Below the pieces are notes generated by a model. It searched no databases and had not been told where the DNA came from. It saw only the letters and a list, made by a program, of their open reading frames with translations. From positions 1 through 40,530 of the forward strand of contig DBCQ01000061.1 in the NCBI GenBank assembly GCA_002293155.1: DNA of 40,530 nucleotides. Reading direction: 5' to 3'. Source of the DNA: Burkholderiales bacterium UBA954 (GTDB lineage: Bacteria > Pseudomonadota > Gammaproteobacteria > Burkholderiales > Burkholderiaceae_A). Shown here one piece after another: positions 30,745 to 39,673 of the stretch. A program made the position numbers and the translations under genes. Position 1 is the stretch's first letter; each line of letters starts with the position of its first letter.

Positions 30745-31484
30745 GGCCACCCCTTAGCCACCATCACGGGCACGAACACGAGCACGAGTTTGAGCCCCAG
30801 TTGGGGTTGCCGGAGAAGCTCCCTGCCACCGAGAAAATTCTCTGGCAGGGCGCACCGAACTGGCTTGCGATGGCAAGGTATACCTTTCATGTTCGAAAGC
30901 TGTCCTTTTATTTCGCAGCAATTATTCTGATTCGTGTTTTTGTCGTGATGACCGAACCCGGTCTTGTGAATCCAGGTATGACCGCGCTTATCTCTGCGCT
31001 CTGGCTCGGATTGCTTGCCTTTGTCGCGATTCTAATTCTTACATTCGTAGCCTATCTCTCGGCAAAGACAACGGTGTACACCATTACCAACCGTCGTATC
31101 GTGATGCGTGTGGGGATTGTGTTGACGGTGACATTTAATCTGCCATTTAAGCGGATTGCCGCGGCTAATCTGCGCGCGCTTTCGGGTGGCCGAGGGGATA
31201 TCTGTGTGTCGCTGATGGAGTCCGACAAGATTGCATACGCACATCTCTGGCCACATGCACGGCCTTGGCGGTTTGCGAAGCCAGAACCAATGCTGCGCTG
31301 TCTGACGAATGCCCAGACGGTTGCGGCCCTCCTGACCGAGGCCTGGTCAGCCGTTGTCTCGGGTGGATCGGTTAATCCTCAGCCTACTCAGGCGGTTAGG
31401 CCCCTCGAGGCACATCGCCAGCAGATGTCTGTCCCCGCTGAGTCTGTCGAGCAGGGCTATCCCAGGGGTATGCAGGCCTCATGA
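30741..31484 (+). CDS. puhB: Photosynthetic complex assembly protein PuhB
   Basis: PuhB promotes assembly of the reaction centre-LH1 complex. The 247-residue protein has a His-rich N-terminus (HHHGHEHEHEFEP, residues 7-19), the family block LGLPEKLPATEKILWQGAPNW, about three membrane helices and a PH-like domain (YTITNRRIVMRVGIVLTVTFNLPFKRI split over about residues 113-140). ATGA overlaps join it to puhA before and puhC after. The His-rich tail is common in PuhB proteins and may bind metal. Confidence 0.94.
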   Translation: MRPPLSHHHGHEHEHEFEPQLGLPEKLPATEKILWQGAPNWLAMARYTFHVRKLSFYFAAIILIRVFVVMTEPGLVNPGMTALISALWLGLLAFVAILILTFVAYLSAKTTVYTITNRRIVMRVGIVLTVTFNLPFKRIAAANLRALSGGRGDICVSLMESDKIAYAHLWPHARPWRFAKPEPMLRCLTNAQTVAALLTEAWSAVVSGGSVNPQPTQAVRPLEAHRQQMSVPAESVEQGYPRGMQAS

Positions 31485-31915
31485 ATCTCCTCGCTATCGC
31501 GCCCATGCATCGGCTGCCGCTCATGGTGGGTCTCGCCCTATGCGGATTGGTCGGCGTTATCGCGATGGTTCGCAGCTCCGGGGCCTCCATCCGCCAGCCT
31601 GATGCACCAACTGTCGCGATGCGTGAACTGGTTTTCCAGGACCGCCCCGATGGCAGCGTAGCAGTGGTCGATCACCAGACCGGCCGCCAGATTGATGCGA
31701 TTACCGGGGAAGCCGGTTTTGCACGCGGTGCACTCAGGGGATTTGCGCGCGACCGACGGGCGCGGGGAATTGGGCCAGATGCCCCCCTGCAGTTACTCGC
31801 TCGGGCGGATGGCCGACTCACGCTTTTTGACCCTGCAACAGCGCGAATAGTAGATCTTGAATCCTTTGGCCCGAAGAATGCCGCAGTCTTTGGACAGATG
31901 CTTGGGAAGAATTGA
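31481..31915 (+). CDS. puhC: Photosynthetic complex assembly protein PuhC
   Basis: PuhC is needed for optimal reaction centre-LH1 assembly. The 144-residue protein has one N-terminal membrane helix (LPLMVGLALCGLVGVIAMV, about residues 12-30) and a small outward domain with LVFQDRPDGSVAVVDHQTGRQI, GFARGALRGFARDRRARGI and LTLFDPATARIVDLESFGPKNA, all family features. It overlaps puhB by four bases and ends one base before the next start. Confidence 0.93.
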   Translation: MNLLAIAPMHRLPLMVGLALCGLVGVIAMVRSSGASIRQPDAPTVAMRELVFQDRPDGSVAVVDHQTGRQIDAITGEAGFARGALRGFARDRRARGIGPDAPLQLLARADGRLTLFDPATARIVDLESFGPKNAAVFGQMLGKN

Positions 31916-31916
31916 G

Positions 31917-32252
31917 ATGCGGACGACAACACCCTGTACGGTCGAGATTGCCCATACATCACACGACTTTTATGCCCATGTCGAACTCGAGGACAACTCG
32001 ATTCGGCCCGGTGATCAGGTCTTAGTGCACCACGCACCAACAGAGATTCGCTATGGGCAACATATCAAGGTTGACCGAGAAGCCACGATCTCTCGGGCGA
32101 ACTGGTGGTCACGCTTTTGGACAAAATTTATCGCGAGATTTGAGTTGACGACACTCTACGAGGTGAGTTTCTCGCCAACACGATTTACAAAATCAACGCG
32201 TTATCCAAGGCCGCAGGCGAAGCGGTCTATTTCTATAGGGGAGAGAGTATGA
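31917..32252 (+). CDS. Conserved-position small protein between puhC and acsF, function unknown
   Basis: A 111-residue protein starting at the ATG one base after the puhC stop and ending in an ATGA overlap with acsF. It is hydrophilic, with no membrane helix. Its N-terminal half ([33 protein letters not shown]) reads like a small beta-barrel, and the middle is aromatic and basic ([14 protein letters not shown]). An uncharacterised gene at this position (puhC-orf-acsF) occurs in other proteobacterial photosynthesis clusters as I recall it. The tight coupling argues for a role in photocomplex assembly or ring-E cyclase function, but nothing in the sequence proves this. Confidence 0.8.
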   Translation: MRTTTPCTVEIAHTSHDFYAHVELEDNSIRPGDQVLVHHAPTEIRYGQHIKVDREATISRANWWSRFWTKFIARFELTTLYEVSFSPTRFTKSTRYPRPQAKRSISIGERV

Positions 32253-33331
32253 ATACGATTGCACAGCCATACCCGACAATGGGGGTTCAGACGAATGAGG
32301 CCACCGAGCGCGCCCTTGAGAACACGATTCTTAATCCCCGGTTCTACACGACAGATTTTGATGCAATTGATCGCACAGAGATCAGTCATATGCGAGGCCA
32401 GTGGGATACGCTGATGGCGGAGTTTGCGGCCGATAGAAATAAAGATCATTTTCAGCGCCCCGCGGAGAGTATGAATCAGGATTACTCCCACCTGCCTGAT
32501 GGCCTCTATCAAGAGTTTGTGGATTTCTTGATTAGTTCGGTCACCTCAGAGTTCTCAGGCTGTGTCTTGTACGCCGAGATTAAACGTCGAATCAAAAATG
32601 AGGACATGCGTAACCTCTTTGGTTACATGGCCCGGGATGAGAGTCGTCATGCTGGGTTTATCAATCAATGGCTTAAAGATTTCGGAATTGGCGTTGATCT
32701 GGGGTTCTTGGCCAAGACCAAGAAGTACACCTATTTCCGGCCAAAGTTTATTTATTACGCGACCTATCTCTCAGAAAAAATTGGCTATGCTCGGTACATC
32801 ACAATCTACCGGCAGATCGAGAAACGTCCTGAATTTAAATTCCACCCGATTTTTGGTTGGTTTCAGGAGTGGTGTAACGATGAGTTTCGACATGGCGAGG
32901 CGTTTGCCCTTCTGATGCGTGCCGATCCAAAACTTCTTAAGGGCGTTAACCTGCTGTGGATTCGGTTTTTTCAGCTGGCGGTATACGCCACAATGTATAT
33001 CCGCGATCACGCCCGCCCAGAGTTTCATAAGGCGCTCGGTATTGATCCGACAGATTATGACTTCCAGGTCTTCCGAACAACGACCGAGATCTCTAAGCAG
33101 GTGTTTCCCGTCACGTTAAATCTCGACGATCCGAGGCTTCACGCGGGCTTTAAACGGCTATTAGAAATCTCAGATCGGGTAGCGCAGGCGCGCACAGAGG
33201 GCGGAATTCTGGGCCTCTTGAAGCGCGGCTGGTATGGGCTACAGGCGGTCACGGTCTTTGGTCGTCTCTACATGCTGCCAACAAACTCCCACACCTTACC
33301 CGATGATGTCCGGCTTGCACCAACGTGGTAA
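32249..33331 (+). CDS. acsF: Mg-protoporphyrin IX monomethyl ester (oxidative) cyclase
   Basis: AcsF is the O2-dependent diiron enzyme that forms ring E of bacteriochlorophyll. The 360-residue protein has the diiron ligands in two halves: Glu101 in [16 protein letters not shown] (131-134), and DEFRH (211-215), matching the ferritin-like E-x30-ExxH pattern. It overlaps the orf upstream by four bases and puhE downstream by seven. Its presence, with no bchE in the window, implies that pigment can be made under oxygen. Confidence 0.96.
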   Translation: MNTIAQPYPTMGVQTNEATERALENTILNPRFYTTDFDAIDRTEISHMRGQWDTLMAEFAADRNKDHFQRPAESMNQDYSHLPDGLYQEFVDFLISSVTSEFSGCVLYAEIKRRIKNEDMRNLFGYMARDESRHAGFINQWLKDFGIGVDLGFLAKTKKYTYFRPKFIYYATYLSEKIGYARYITIYRQIEKRPEFKFHPIFGWFQEWCNDEFRHGEAFALLMRADPKLLKGVNLLWIRFFQLAVYATMYIRDHARPEFHKALGIDPTDYDFQVFRTTTEISKQVFPVTLNLDDPRLHAGFKRLLEISDRVAQARTEGGILGLLKRGWYGLQAVTVFGRLYMLPTNSHTLPDDVRLAPTW

Positions 33332-34083
33332 TTGCAATTTTCTATACGGTTTTCGTTTGGTGGTTTAGTACGGGCGCCATTCTGTATCTGAATGGGCTGC
33401 CGCGACACACGTTTAAGTGGACGATGTCGGGGGCTACCCTCTTGTTGATTGCGGCCTTAATGGCCTTGCATGCGACGAGTCAGATCAGCACGGTCTGGGC
33501 GGCCTATTGCGCATTTACCTGCGCCGTTCTGGTCTGGGCCTGGCAGGAAATCGGGTTCTTGCTTGGGCTCGTGACCGGGTCACGCAAGACTGAGTGTCCA
33601 GCTGGGGCGCGCGGTTGGAAGAAATTTGGATTTGCGGCAGAGACAGTGCTCTATCACGAGCTTGCGCTAATTGGGCTTGGTGCCGCCGTCTGGTGGGTTA
33701 CCCAAGGGGGGGTCAACCAGATTGGGTTCTGGACTTACCTCGTCCTCTGGGCCATGCGACAGAGTGCTAAGTTAAACGTCTATTTTGGCGTTCGCAATCT
33801 AAATGAGGGCTTCCTGCCTGCTCACCTAAAGTATTTACAGACCTACTTTAAGCGACGGGCGATGAATCTGTTTCTTCCGGTCTCTGTGGTTGTCGCGCTT
33901 GTCATTGCGGTCCCACTCTGGCAGGCCGTCGGAATTGCTGAAATCGGAAGTGCTCAGGCCATTGGCCTCACATTAGTGGCGACCTTACTGTCGCTTGCTA
34001 TTTTGGAACATTTCTTTCTGGTTATTCCCTTGCCGTTCGAAGCCCTATGGAAGTGGGGGCTGCGGTCGCGCACCGTCGGTTGA
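33325..34083 (+). CDS. puhE: Putative photosynthetic complex assembly protein PuhE
   Basis: A 252-residue membrane protein of the PuhE family, found at the end of the puh operon in many purple bacteria; its molecular role in complex assembly is not settled. It has about seven hydrophobic helices and the family features [62 protein letters not shown] (split) and [19 protein letters not shown]. The start is a GTG that overlaps the acsF stop; there is no ATG nearby. Its end overlaps the next gene, fadD-like, by 37 bases. Confidence 0.92.
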   Translation: MVIAIFYTVFVWWFSTGAILYLNGLPRHTFKWTMSGATLLLIAALMALHATSQISTVWAAYCAFTCAVLVWAWQEIGFLLGLVTGSRKTECPAGARGWKKFGFAAETVLYHELALIGLGAAVWWVTQGGVNQIGFWTYLVLWAMRQSAKLNVYFGVRNLNEGFLPAHLKYLQTYFKRRAMNLFLPVSVVVALVIAVPLWQAVGIAEIGSAQAIGLTLVATLLSLAILEHFFLVIPLPFEALWKWGLRSRTVG

Positions 34084-35738
34084 AGTCCCTCCTCGAACTC
34101 GTCGAGCACGCCACGAGAACTTTTGGCGACCGACCCGCTTACCGCTCTTTTCACACCACGCTGTCGTTTCGGGATCTTGGCGGGCAATCCGCCCAACTGG
34201 GACAGTGGCTCGTTCGTCAGCGTTTCCCTCAGGGGTCCCGCATCGGGGTGATGCTTCCTAATATTCTTCAAAACCCGATTGCGATCGCTGCGGTTTTAAG
34301 GGCCGGGTATATCGTGGTCAATATCAATCCACTCTATACGCCGCGTGAATTGGCCCAGCAGATGAACGACAGCGGTGCAGTGGCATTAATCGCATTGGAG
34401 AATTTCGCGCACACGATACAGAAAGCGGAACTCACGTTTGGGCTTTCCGCCCTTCAGTGCGTGGTGCTGACCGAGCTCGGTGATAGCCTGGGTTGGCGCG
34501 GCCGCCTTATTAATCTTCTTGTAAGGTGGGTCAAGCGGATGGTCCCCCAGTGGCAATTTCCAAGCCAGTGGCATGTCATGCGGTGGCCGGAGATTGTCCG
34601 GACGATTGCCGTCGCGACACCCGAATTACCACTTGTTGATGAACAGAATCAGCCAATCATAAGGACTCGAGAGAGCATCGGATTTCTGCAATATACGGGA
34701 GGTACAACCGGGGTCGCAAAGGGTGCGATCCTCACCCACGGGAATATCCTCTCTAATCTTGACCAATGTGCGGATTGGCTAGAACCCGAGGCGCTCGAGC
34801 GTGAATTAACGCAGCAGAGTGGCAGCCCCCGTAGCCTCACGATGGTCTGCGCATTGCCGCTTTATCATATCTTCTCGCTGACGGCCTGCATGATGCTTGG
34901 ATTGAAATCCGGATTTAAGAATTTACTTCTGGTTAATCCAAGAGATCTGAAATCGGTGATTTCTGCTTTATCTAAAGAGCCGGTTCATCTGTTTCCGGGG
35001 GTCAACACCTTGTTTAATGCCCTCTTGAATCATCCGAGGTTTGACGAGATGAATTTCTCTGAACTTAAAATCTCCGTGGGGGGTGGTATGGCCGTGTCCG
35101 CCTCGGTTGCGACACGCTGGCGGCAGCGAACCCAGTCGGTCTTACTTGAGGGCTATGGGCTATCGGAGACAAGTCCTGTGGTCGCAGCGACACCGCGAAC
35201 TCTGTCGACCTTCACCGGGTCGGTGGGCTTACCGATGCCCGGAACGCAGATCGAACTCCGGGAGGGTGAGATTGTCGTGAAGGGCCCGCAGGTCATGCAG
35301 GGGTACTGGAATGCACCCGAGGAGACGCGGGCTGCGTTTACGGCGGACGGCTTTTTTAAGACAGGCGATATTGGCGCCTGGGATTGCGACGGCTATCTGC
35401 ATATCGTTGATCGCAAGAAAGACATGATTCTCGTCAGTGGGTTCAATGTCTACCCCAACGAGATTGAGCAGGTTGTCTGTGACCATCCCGATGTCAGCGA
35501 GTGCGCGGCGGTCGGCGTACCTGATGCGGTAACGGGCGAGGCCGTTAGGATTTTTGTCGTGAAAAAATCTACCCATCTGACTGCGGAGGACTTAATGGCC
35601 CACTGTTCAGCCTACCTCACCAACTACAAGCGGCCTCAATCAATCCATTTCATAGAGAGCCTACCCAAGACGGCCGTGGGTAAGATTCTGCGGCGTGATC
35701 TCAGAGCTCTCGTTACTGAACTATCAACAGGGAAATGA
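34047..35738 (+). CDS. Long-chain fatty acid-CoA ligase (FadD-like)
   Basis: A 563-residue AMP-forming acyl-CoA synthetase. It has the adenylation P-loop YTGGTTGVAKGAILTHGN (about residues 214-231), the ALPLYHIFSLT block, EGYGLSETSPVV, the TGD motif (FKTGDIG), the hinge VDRKKDMILVSGFNVYPNEIE and the catalytic lysine region KTAVGKILRR near the end. It starts 37 bases inside puhE, so it is probably translated as the last gene of the photosynthesis superoperon. Its last 15 bases overlap the convergent MBL gene. The chain-length preference is not known. fadD is a guess at the symbol, so it is left blank. Confidence 0.93.
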   Translation: MEVGAAVAHRRLKSLLELVEHATRTFGDRPAYRSFHTTLSFRDLGGQSAQLGQWLVRQRFPQGSRIGVMLPNILQNPIAIAAVLRAGYIVVNINPLYTPRELAQQMNDSGAVALIALENFAHTIQKAELTFGLSALQCVVLTELGDSLGWRGRLINLLVRWVKRMVPQWQFPSQWHVMRWPEIVRTIAVATPELPLVDEQNQPIIRTRESIGFLQYTGGTTGVAKGAILTHGNILSNLDQCADWLEPEALERELTQQSGSPRSLTMVCALPLYHIFSLTACMMLGLKSGFKNLLLVNPRDLKSVISALSKEPVHLFPGVNTLFNALLNHPRFDEMNFSELKISVGGGMAVSASVATRWRQRTQSVLLEGYGLSETSPVVAATPRTLSTFTGSVGLPMPGTQIELREGEIVVKGPQVMQGYWNAPEETRAAFTADGFFKTGDIGAWDCDGYLHIVDRKKDMILVSGFNVYPNEIEQVVCDHPDVSECAAVGVPDAVTGEAVRIFVVKKSTHLTAEDLMAHCSAYLTNYKRPQSIHFIESLPKTAVGKILRRDLRALVTELSTGK

Positions 35739-37151
35739 TTCGCCGCGTTTAGGCCGTATGGGTCTGGCCCAACCGAGTTCACTCACCAGTACGGATGAGA
35801 GGTTTTCTGAGGCAGTATCCTCGCCATGGGTAATAAACACCTTCTCGGGTGGCTCGGCGAACCCCTGGCACCACCATAGAAGATCTGCCTGATCGGCGTG
35901 TGCCGATAGGCCGCCAAGTGTATGAACGGAGGCTTTTACGGTGACTTCGGCCCCCAAGAGTCGGAGCGTCTTCGCACCATCGACCAACAAGCGGCCGCGG
36001 GTTCCAGCAGCCTGAAACCCGGTGATGACAATCGCAGATTGCTCGCGTGGACAATTCCAGAATAGGTGATGGAGGATTCGGCCTGCCTCACACATACCGC
36101 TTGCGGACAAGATGATCGCGCCCCCTTTGATCTGGTTGAGTGCCTTGGATTCATTCACATCTTTTGTGAAATGAACTCGTGCAGCCTGAGGATGCGCCTT
36201 CGCCCAGGCAGCGAGGGCTTGCGTCTGGGCATCGAGCAGAGAAAGGTGCCGATCGGTGACCTCGGAGGCGGCCGTTGCCATGGGGGAATCGACAAAAATC
36301 GAGAGAAATGGGAGTCGTTTCTGACGAACCAGATTAAGCAAGATTGCAATAATCTCCTGGGTTCTACCGACCGCGAACGCCGGCATGATCACATTGCCAC
36401 CTTGCTTGAGGGTTCGCGACACAATTTCAACAAGTTCATCTTCTGTGCTCTGGAGTGAACGATGCAGACGGTTACCATAGGTTGATTCGAGTACGAGTAC
36501 ATCGGCCTGGTGAACACGATCAGGGTCGTTCATTAAGGGCCGATTGCGGGTCCCGAGATCGCCCGAGAACACGATGCGTTTTGTCGGTTGGTGGGCCGAT
36601 CGGCCATCGTGTACAACATCAATTACTGCGGTTGCAGACCCAAGAATATGGCCTGCGTCAACGAATTCAAGTGAAACACCTTCAAGGATAGGCGTTCTCT
36701 GATGGTAGGCAATGGGACGGCACTGCGCTAGGCATTGCGTTACGTCGTCAAGGCTATAGAGGGGTTGAGGTAGATCTCCGCGCCATTGGTTCTTTGCCTG
36801 ACGCCGTTCGGCCCGTTCCCGCTCGAACGCCTGGATGTGGGCGCTATCGGCAAGTAATACTTTCAATAAATCAAGGGTCGCCAGGGTGCAGTAAATTGGC
36901 CCATGAAATCCCTGTGCACAGAGTCTTGGTAATAGTCCACTGTGGTCGATATGGGCGTGGGTGAGAATAACGCACTCGAGCGTATCCGCGTGCTCACTGG
37001 AGGGCTCGAAGTTCTTCTGATGCGCGTCGCGGCCGCCCTGAAACATACCCCAGTCGACCGCGAATCGCCGGTCTTTCTGACCGATCCGGTACTCGATGAT
37101 GGATCGCGAGCCTGTGACCTCCCCTGCAGCGCCCTCAAAGCAGAGTCGCAT
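35724..37151 (-). CDS. MBL-fold metallohydrolase with beta-CASP and RNA-specificity domains
   Basis: A 475-residue protein of the RNase-like metallo-beta-lactamase family (CPSF-73/YsH1-like bacterial group). Zinc-binding motif 2 HAHIDHSG lies near residue 64-71, the further motif VFSGDLGT at about 199-206, a beta-CASP domain follows with VDSPMATAASEVT, and the C-terminal RNA-specificity motif region has LSASGMCEAGRI, GFQAAGTRGRLL and VHTLGGLSAHADQADL. It is probably a ribonuclease but the target is unknown. It starts within the stop of the MaoC-like gene (TAATG), so the two are co-translated. Confidence 0.9.
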   Translation of the reverse strand: MRLCFEGAAGEVTGSRSIIEYRIGQKDRRFAVDWGMFQGGRDAHQKNFEPSSEHADTLECVILTHAHIDHSGLLPRLCAQGFHGPIYCTLATLDLLKVLLADSAHIQAFERERAERRQAKNQWRGDLPQPLYSLDDVTQCLAQCRPIAYHQRTPILEGVSLEFVDAGHILGSATAVIDVVHDGRSAHQPTKRIVFSGDLGTRNRPLMNDPDRVHQADVLVLESTYGNRLHRSLQSTEDELVEIVSRTLKQGGNVIMPAFAVGRTQEIIAILLNLVRQKRLPFLSIFVDSPMATAASEVTDRHLSLLDAQTQALAAWAKAHPQAARVHFTKDVNESKALNQIKGGAIILSASGMCEAGRILHHLFWNCPREQSAIVITGFQAAGTRGRLLVDGAKTLRLLGAEVTVKASVHTLGGLSAHADQADLLWWCQGFAEPPEKVFITHGEDTASENLSSVLVSELGWARPIRPKRGESFPC

Positions 37152-37588
37152 TACTTCTGCGGTCTAGCGACAGAGAGTACGACCGCCTCGCCTTCAAGGA
37201 CACGCTTATCATTGACCGAGCAGACGGTTTCGAGGCGGACGCGGTTTTTTTCTTTAATGATTTCAGTCACGGTAACCGTTGCGGTGATGGTCTCACCCGG
37301 ATGTACAGGCGCTAGAAACTTCATGCTCTGGCTTAGAAAAATCGTACCCGGCCCGGGCAGTCGATTGGCCAAAACCGATGAAATCAGGCTGCCCGTGAGC
37401 ATGCCATGAACAATTCGAGTGCCGAACCGTGTTGTTTTTGCATACTCCTCATCAAGATGAATTGCATTGGTATCCATGGATACCGCAGAAAATAAAATGA
37501 TGTCGGTTTCAGTAATGGTTTTTGATAGAGCAGCATTCTGGCCAACAAATAATTCATCGGTGTAAAACGCAGGGCGCAAAGCAGCCAT
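37151..37588 (-). CDS. MaoC-like (R)-specific enoyl-CoA hydratase (PhaJ-like)
   Basis: A 145-residue hotdog-fold protein. The hydratase 2 motif is present: the stretch FSAVSMDTNAIHLDEEYA holds the Asp-x4-His pair (DTNAIH) used for catalysis, followed by FGTRIVHGML. PhaJ-type enzymes turn trans-2-enoyl-CoA into (R)-3-hydroxyacyl-CoA for polyhydroxyalkanoate, and the fadD-like gene next door would fit, but other MaoC roles are possible. The start has a GGAGAGG ribosome binding site and a TATAAT upstream at 37615-37620. Confidence 0.88.
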   Translation of the reverse strand: MAALRPAFYTDELFVGQNAALSKTITETDIILFSAVSMDTNAIHLDEEYAKTTRFGTRIVHGMLTGSLISSVLANRLPGPGTIFLSQSMKFLAPVHPGETITATVTVTEIIKEKNRVRLETVCSVNDKRVLEGEAVVLSVARPQK

Positions 37589-37614
37589 GAAACCTCTCCC
37601 GTGGTGTGAAATGC

Positions 37615-37620
37615 ATTATA
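37615..37620 (-). promoter_or_regulatory. Candidate -10 of the MaoC-MBL operon
   Basis: The minus strand reads TATAAT 26 bases before the MaoC-like start codon, followed by a good ribosome binding site. The -35 position is poor (about AACGTT). The position between divergent genes fits a promoter. Confidence 0.45.
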
Positions 37621-37675
37621 GAATCTCCATGTATTCTAACGTTGGTTGCCTAGCTTTCGCTTGAGAACGCCAGAA

Positions 37676-38548
37676 ATGAAAGAACTTACAGAACGATTTT
37701 TTGTGGCTCAATTCGGCTCGGAGTTACCCATCTGGGCGAAGTCTGCAGTCGCTATGGCCAATATCCTGGTGATCCTCGCGATTGCATGGGTGTTCATGAG
37801 TTTCTCCTCCAGGCTTTTGCGGGCCCTGAATCGTCGAGTGGTGAGCCAACAGCCTGACCAGGAAGAGCGTAAGCGTCTTGATACCTTGATCCGGGTGGTT
37901 CGATATATCGCATCTGTAGTGATTGGTGCGATTACGATCATGCTGGTGCTCTCTGAAATGGGCATCTCAATTGCGCCAATCCTCGCAACGGCAGGTGTCG
38001 CGGGTCTCGCGGTGGGTTTTGGCGCTCAGAGCCTCGTTAAAGATTATTTCACCGGTTTTGTAATGCTGCTCGAAAACCAGATTCGCTTGGGTGATGCGGT
38101 GGAGGTAGGGGGCAAGACGGGCATTGTTGAGGAGGTCACACTTCGTTATGTTCGACTGCGTGATCTAGAGGGCGCTGTTCACTATGTTCCGAATGGGGTC
38201 ATCGCGACTGTGACGAATCGAAGCCGAGAGTTTGCATTCGCACTCGTTGACATCGCGGTCTCCTACGGCGAGCGTCTAGACCGCGCAGAGTCGGTGATAC
38301 GGCGTGTTGGTACTGAGATGCGGGGCAGTGAGGCCTTTGCGAGCAGAATCCTCGATGACCTCGAAATTATGGGGGTCGAGCAGTGGGCAGATGCGGCGGT
38401 GATGGTCCGTTGCCGATTTAAAGTCGCAGGCTCGGAGCAGGGGCCTATCCGCAGGGAGTTTCTCAGGCGACTGAAAAACGCTTTTGATCAAGAAGGTATT
38501 GAGATTCCCTTTCCAAGTCGTGCTGTCTCTGCAAAAAACTCATCTTGA
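37676..38548 (+). CDS. Small-conductance mechanosensitive channel (MscS family)
   Basis: A 290-residue MscS-type channel that releases solutes during osmotic downshock. It has three N-terminal membrane helices, the third being the pore helix with ILATAGVAGLAVGFGAQSLVKDYFTGFVMLLENQ (split over about 105-140), then the beta domain with VEVGGKTGIVEEVTLRYVRLRD and VPNGVI, and the C-terminal RREFLRRLKNAFDQEGIEIPFP. The ATG at 37676 is chosen; a TTG at 37646 is in frame and would add ten residues. Its end overlaps azlD on the opposite strand by nine bases. Confidence 0.9.
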   Translation: MKELTERFFVAQFGSELPIWAKSAVAMANILVILAIAWVFMSFSSRLLRALNRRVVSQQPDQEERKRLDTLIRVVRYIASVVIGAITIMLVLSEMGISIAPILATAGVAGLAVGFGAQSLVKDYFTGFVMLLENQIRLGDAVEVGGKTGIVEEVTLRYVRLRDLEGAVHYVPNGVIATVTNRSREFAFALVDIAVSYGERLDRAESVIRRVGTEMRGSEAFASRILDDLEIMGVEQWADAAVMVRCRFKVAGSEQGPIRREFLRRLKNAFDQEGIEIPFPSRAVSAKNSS

Positions 38549-38908
38549 TGCGGAATCAAGAAATGCAAGGGCACTCATCAGGAGTGTTCCAATGCTGAGT
38601 GCGAGCACTAGACTATTTTTCTTCAGCATCATGATTGCAAGTGCAGTACCTGTGGCGACGAGCCGGTAACTCAAGGGCATCTGGGCGAGAATTCCTACAG
38701 GCAGCACGATAATACGAATAACAAGCGAGGCCACCATCGCATAGGTCACACAGGTGATCCAGCGAAACCATGGGCTTTCTTGGGTTAGTTTTCCTGACAA
38801 CAATACGCCAAGACCCCTCCAGCTGTAGGTTCCTAGCGCTGTAATGAGCAGAATCATCCAGGCCCAGAACACGGAGTTTTTCGGAATCGAGAAAAGAGCT
38901 TCCATCAA
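38540..38908 (-). CDS. azlD: AzlD family branched-chain amino acid export subunit
   Basis: A 122-residue membrane protein with about four hydrophobic helices and the AzlD-type opening WAWMILLITALGTYSWRGLGVLL. AzlD pairs with AzlC to export branched-chain amino acids. It starts three bases after the azlC stop, and its end overlaps mscS on the other strand. Family assignment is based on the helices and the AzlC neighbour. Confidence 0.85.
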   Translation of the reverse strand: MMEALFSIPKNSVFWAWMILLITALGTYSWRGLGVLLSGKLTQESPWFRWITCVTYAMVASLVIRIIVLPVGILAQMPLSYRLVATGTALAIMMLKKNSLVLALSIGTLLMSALAFLDSASR

Positions 38909-38911
38909 AGG

Positions 38912-39628
38912 CTAGGAATTTCGCTTTAGGCTCAAGTCGATGAGAAATGCAGCACTTCCGCCCACTAGGCCGCAGATCAAAATACTCCAACTCGGAGAGA
39001 CTGAATAGACAATTGGTCCAGATATTCCACCGATGAGAAGGGCGAGACGGTTCACCTGGGCTTTTACTTCAGTAAAGCTGAGTAAGAAAAATAATGGATT
39101 GAGCATCACAAGACCAATCGTGATAGGTGTCGGCACGTGGCCGGCCAGCAGGTAGCCAATCATGGTGCCAGGTAGCCCAGAGCTCCAGCAGACGAGACCA
39201 AAGCCCGTGAAATAGGCATTACGCCGCTCCGGCGAAATTTTTCCAAAATCTCGCATCATCACGGCCCAGCTCGTCATCGAAATAAAGTGCGCAGTGGCGT
39301 AGAGCGAGCGACTCCGGTCTTCTTTTGGAATCTGGGGAACCAGCGTGAGGGTCATGGGAAGAAATCGTGCGCCGGTCAGGATTGCCGCGACTGCAATAGC
39401 GAACCCCGAAGCCCCAAGGGCGATCATCTCTACAAAGACGACTTGCCCCGGCAGCGCATACATAAAAATGCTGGTGGCGGTGGTCACGCCAAGCGAGAGG
39501 CCACTGGCGTGCCCGAGGGCGCCAAAGCCGATCATTCCTGCGAGCAGCACCGCAACGGGAACCCCGAAAGCGTCGCGACAACCTGCGATAAAGGCATCTC
39601 GGTTGCTCTGGGCCAGCGCGATAGACAT
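38912..39628 (-). CDS. azlC: AzlC family branched-chain amino acid permease
   Basis: A 238-residue membrane protein of the AzlC/YgaZ family. Typical blocks are GCRDAFGVPVAVLLAGMIGFGALG near the N-terminus, ATSIFMYALPGQVVFVEMIALG and ILTGARFLPMTLTLVPQI. The start is placed at the ATG at 39628, where the family similarity begins; the frame stays open 67 codons further upstream, but that would overlap the opposite-strand YqaA-family gene. It is followed by azlD. Confidence 0.9.
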   Translation of the reverse strand: MSIALAQSNRDAFIAGCRDAFGVPVAVLLAGMIGFGALGHASGLSLGVTTATSIFMYALPGQVVFVEMIALGASGFAIAVAAILTGARFLPMTLTLVPQIPKEDRSRSLYATAHFISMTSWAVMMRDFGKISPERRNAYFTGFGLVCWSSGLPGTMIGYLLAGHVPTPITIGLVMLNPLFFLLSFTEVKAQVNRLALLIGGISGPIVYSVSPSWSILICGLVGGSAAFLIDLSLKRNS

Positions 39629-39673
39629 GTTGCTATTGTAGGGCTTGCGGCGTGATGCCTGATAATCGAGCCT

